A stretch of DNA of 64,000 nt. Source: JAGOBP01 sp964550855. GTDB taxonomy: Bacteria; Chloroflexota; Anaerolineae; Fen-1058. The stretch spans positions 1 to 64,000 of the forward strand of contig CAZKBQ010000013.1 in NCBI GenBank assembly GCA_964550855.1, in the 5' to 3' direction. This document shows, in pieces, positions 63,954 through 64,000 of this stretch. The notes beneath the pieces are model-generated. The model had not been told where the DNA came from. It saw only the letters and a program-made list of their open reading frames with translations, and searched no databases. Made by a program: the position numbers and the translations under genes. The stretch's first letter is position 1; every line of letters starts with the position of its first letter.

Positions 63954-64000
63954 AAGATTGGCAGGTCTGGCAATTGATGACTTCTGATTATCCCTTAACC

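Overview
The window is a GC-rich bacterial chromosome segment with 63 gene-like features, most likely from a member of the Chloroflexota (Anaerolineae or a relative). This is inferred from gene style only: small zinc-ribbon DUF5679 proteins, one of them fused to topoisomerase I, lipoprotein sugar-binding proteins with long Ala/Pro/Thr/Gln linkers, many ROK regulators and Gfo/Idh/MocA oxidoreductases, an RpoC with a long charged insert, and no outer-membrane machinery. No rRNA, tRNA, CRISPR array, IS element or replication origin was found. One assembly gap of exactly 100 N lies at 50482-50581.

Layout. 0-11 kb is housekeeping: ffh, rpsP-khpA-rimM (without trmD/rplS), dprA, manC, topA, an M24 peptidase and ettA. 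11-21.5 kb mixes regulators and small enzymes: a CGNR zinc-finger regulator facing a near-consensus promoter with repeated operators, a DinB-fold protein, EamA, OsmC, fabL, a receiver-DUF309 fusion, an ECF sigma/anti-sigma pair, an MBL hydrolase, a TPR lipoprotein, and FmdB and DUF5679 zinc ribbons. 22-29.5 kb is a complete isomalto-oligosaccharide/dextran locus: ROK regulator, binding protein, two MalFG-type permeases, GH66 and GH15, with two matching palindromic operators. 29.5-35.1 kb is an accessory patch: a triple DUF7282-like secreted protein, a small gene plus Nif11-like peptide plus sulfotransferase operon, a tail-collar (microcystin-dependent-like) protein with two exported proteins, and a type I restriction remnant in which the start of hsdM is joined to the end of hsdR.

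36.7-47.6 kb is an eleven-gene minus-strand operon under a GntR regulator: KDPG-type aldolase, UroD-like, two Gfo/Idh, two SIS, phosphotriesterase-like, EamA with a His-rich tail, MetE-like and SDR proteins. Divergent from it, 47.8-58.1 kb carries ROK regulator, binding protein, MglA-type ATPase, two permeases, deoC, Gfo/Idh, sugar isomerase/epimerase and ROK kinase. Together they look like a transport and oxidative breakdown system for an unidentified sugar or derivative. The end of the window holds rpoC (without rpoB), a J-domain-like coiled-coil protein and a GNAT acetyltransferase.

Three signals stand out. First, intergenic heptanucleotide repeats sit on or beside stop codons at several loci and, by their seven-base period, place stop codons in all three frames. 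Second, the binding protein at the gap is an in-frame tandem duplication, and the contig flanks reach exactly 55 nt into the repeat on each side. Third, the Nif11-like/sulfotransferase mini-operon is a candidate uncharacterised peptide-modification or surface-modification system.
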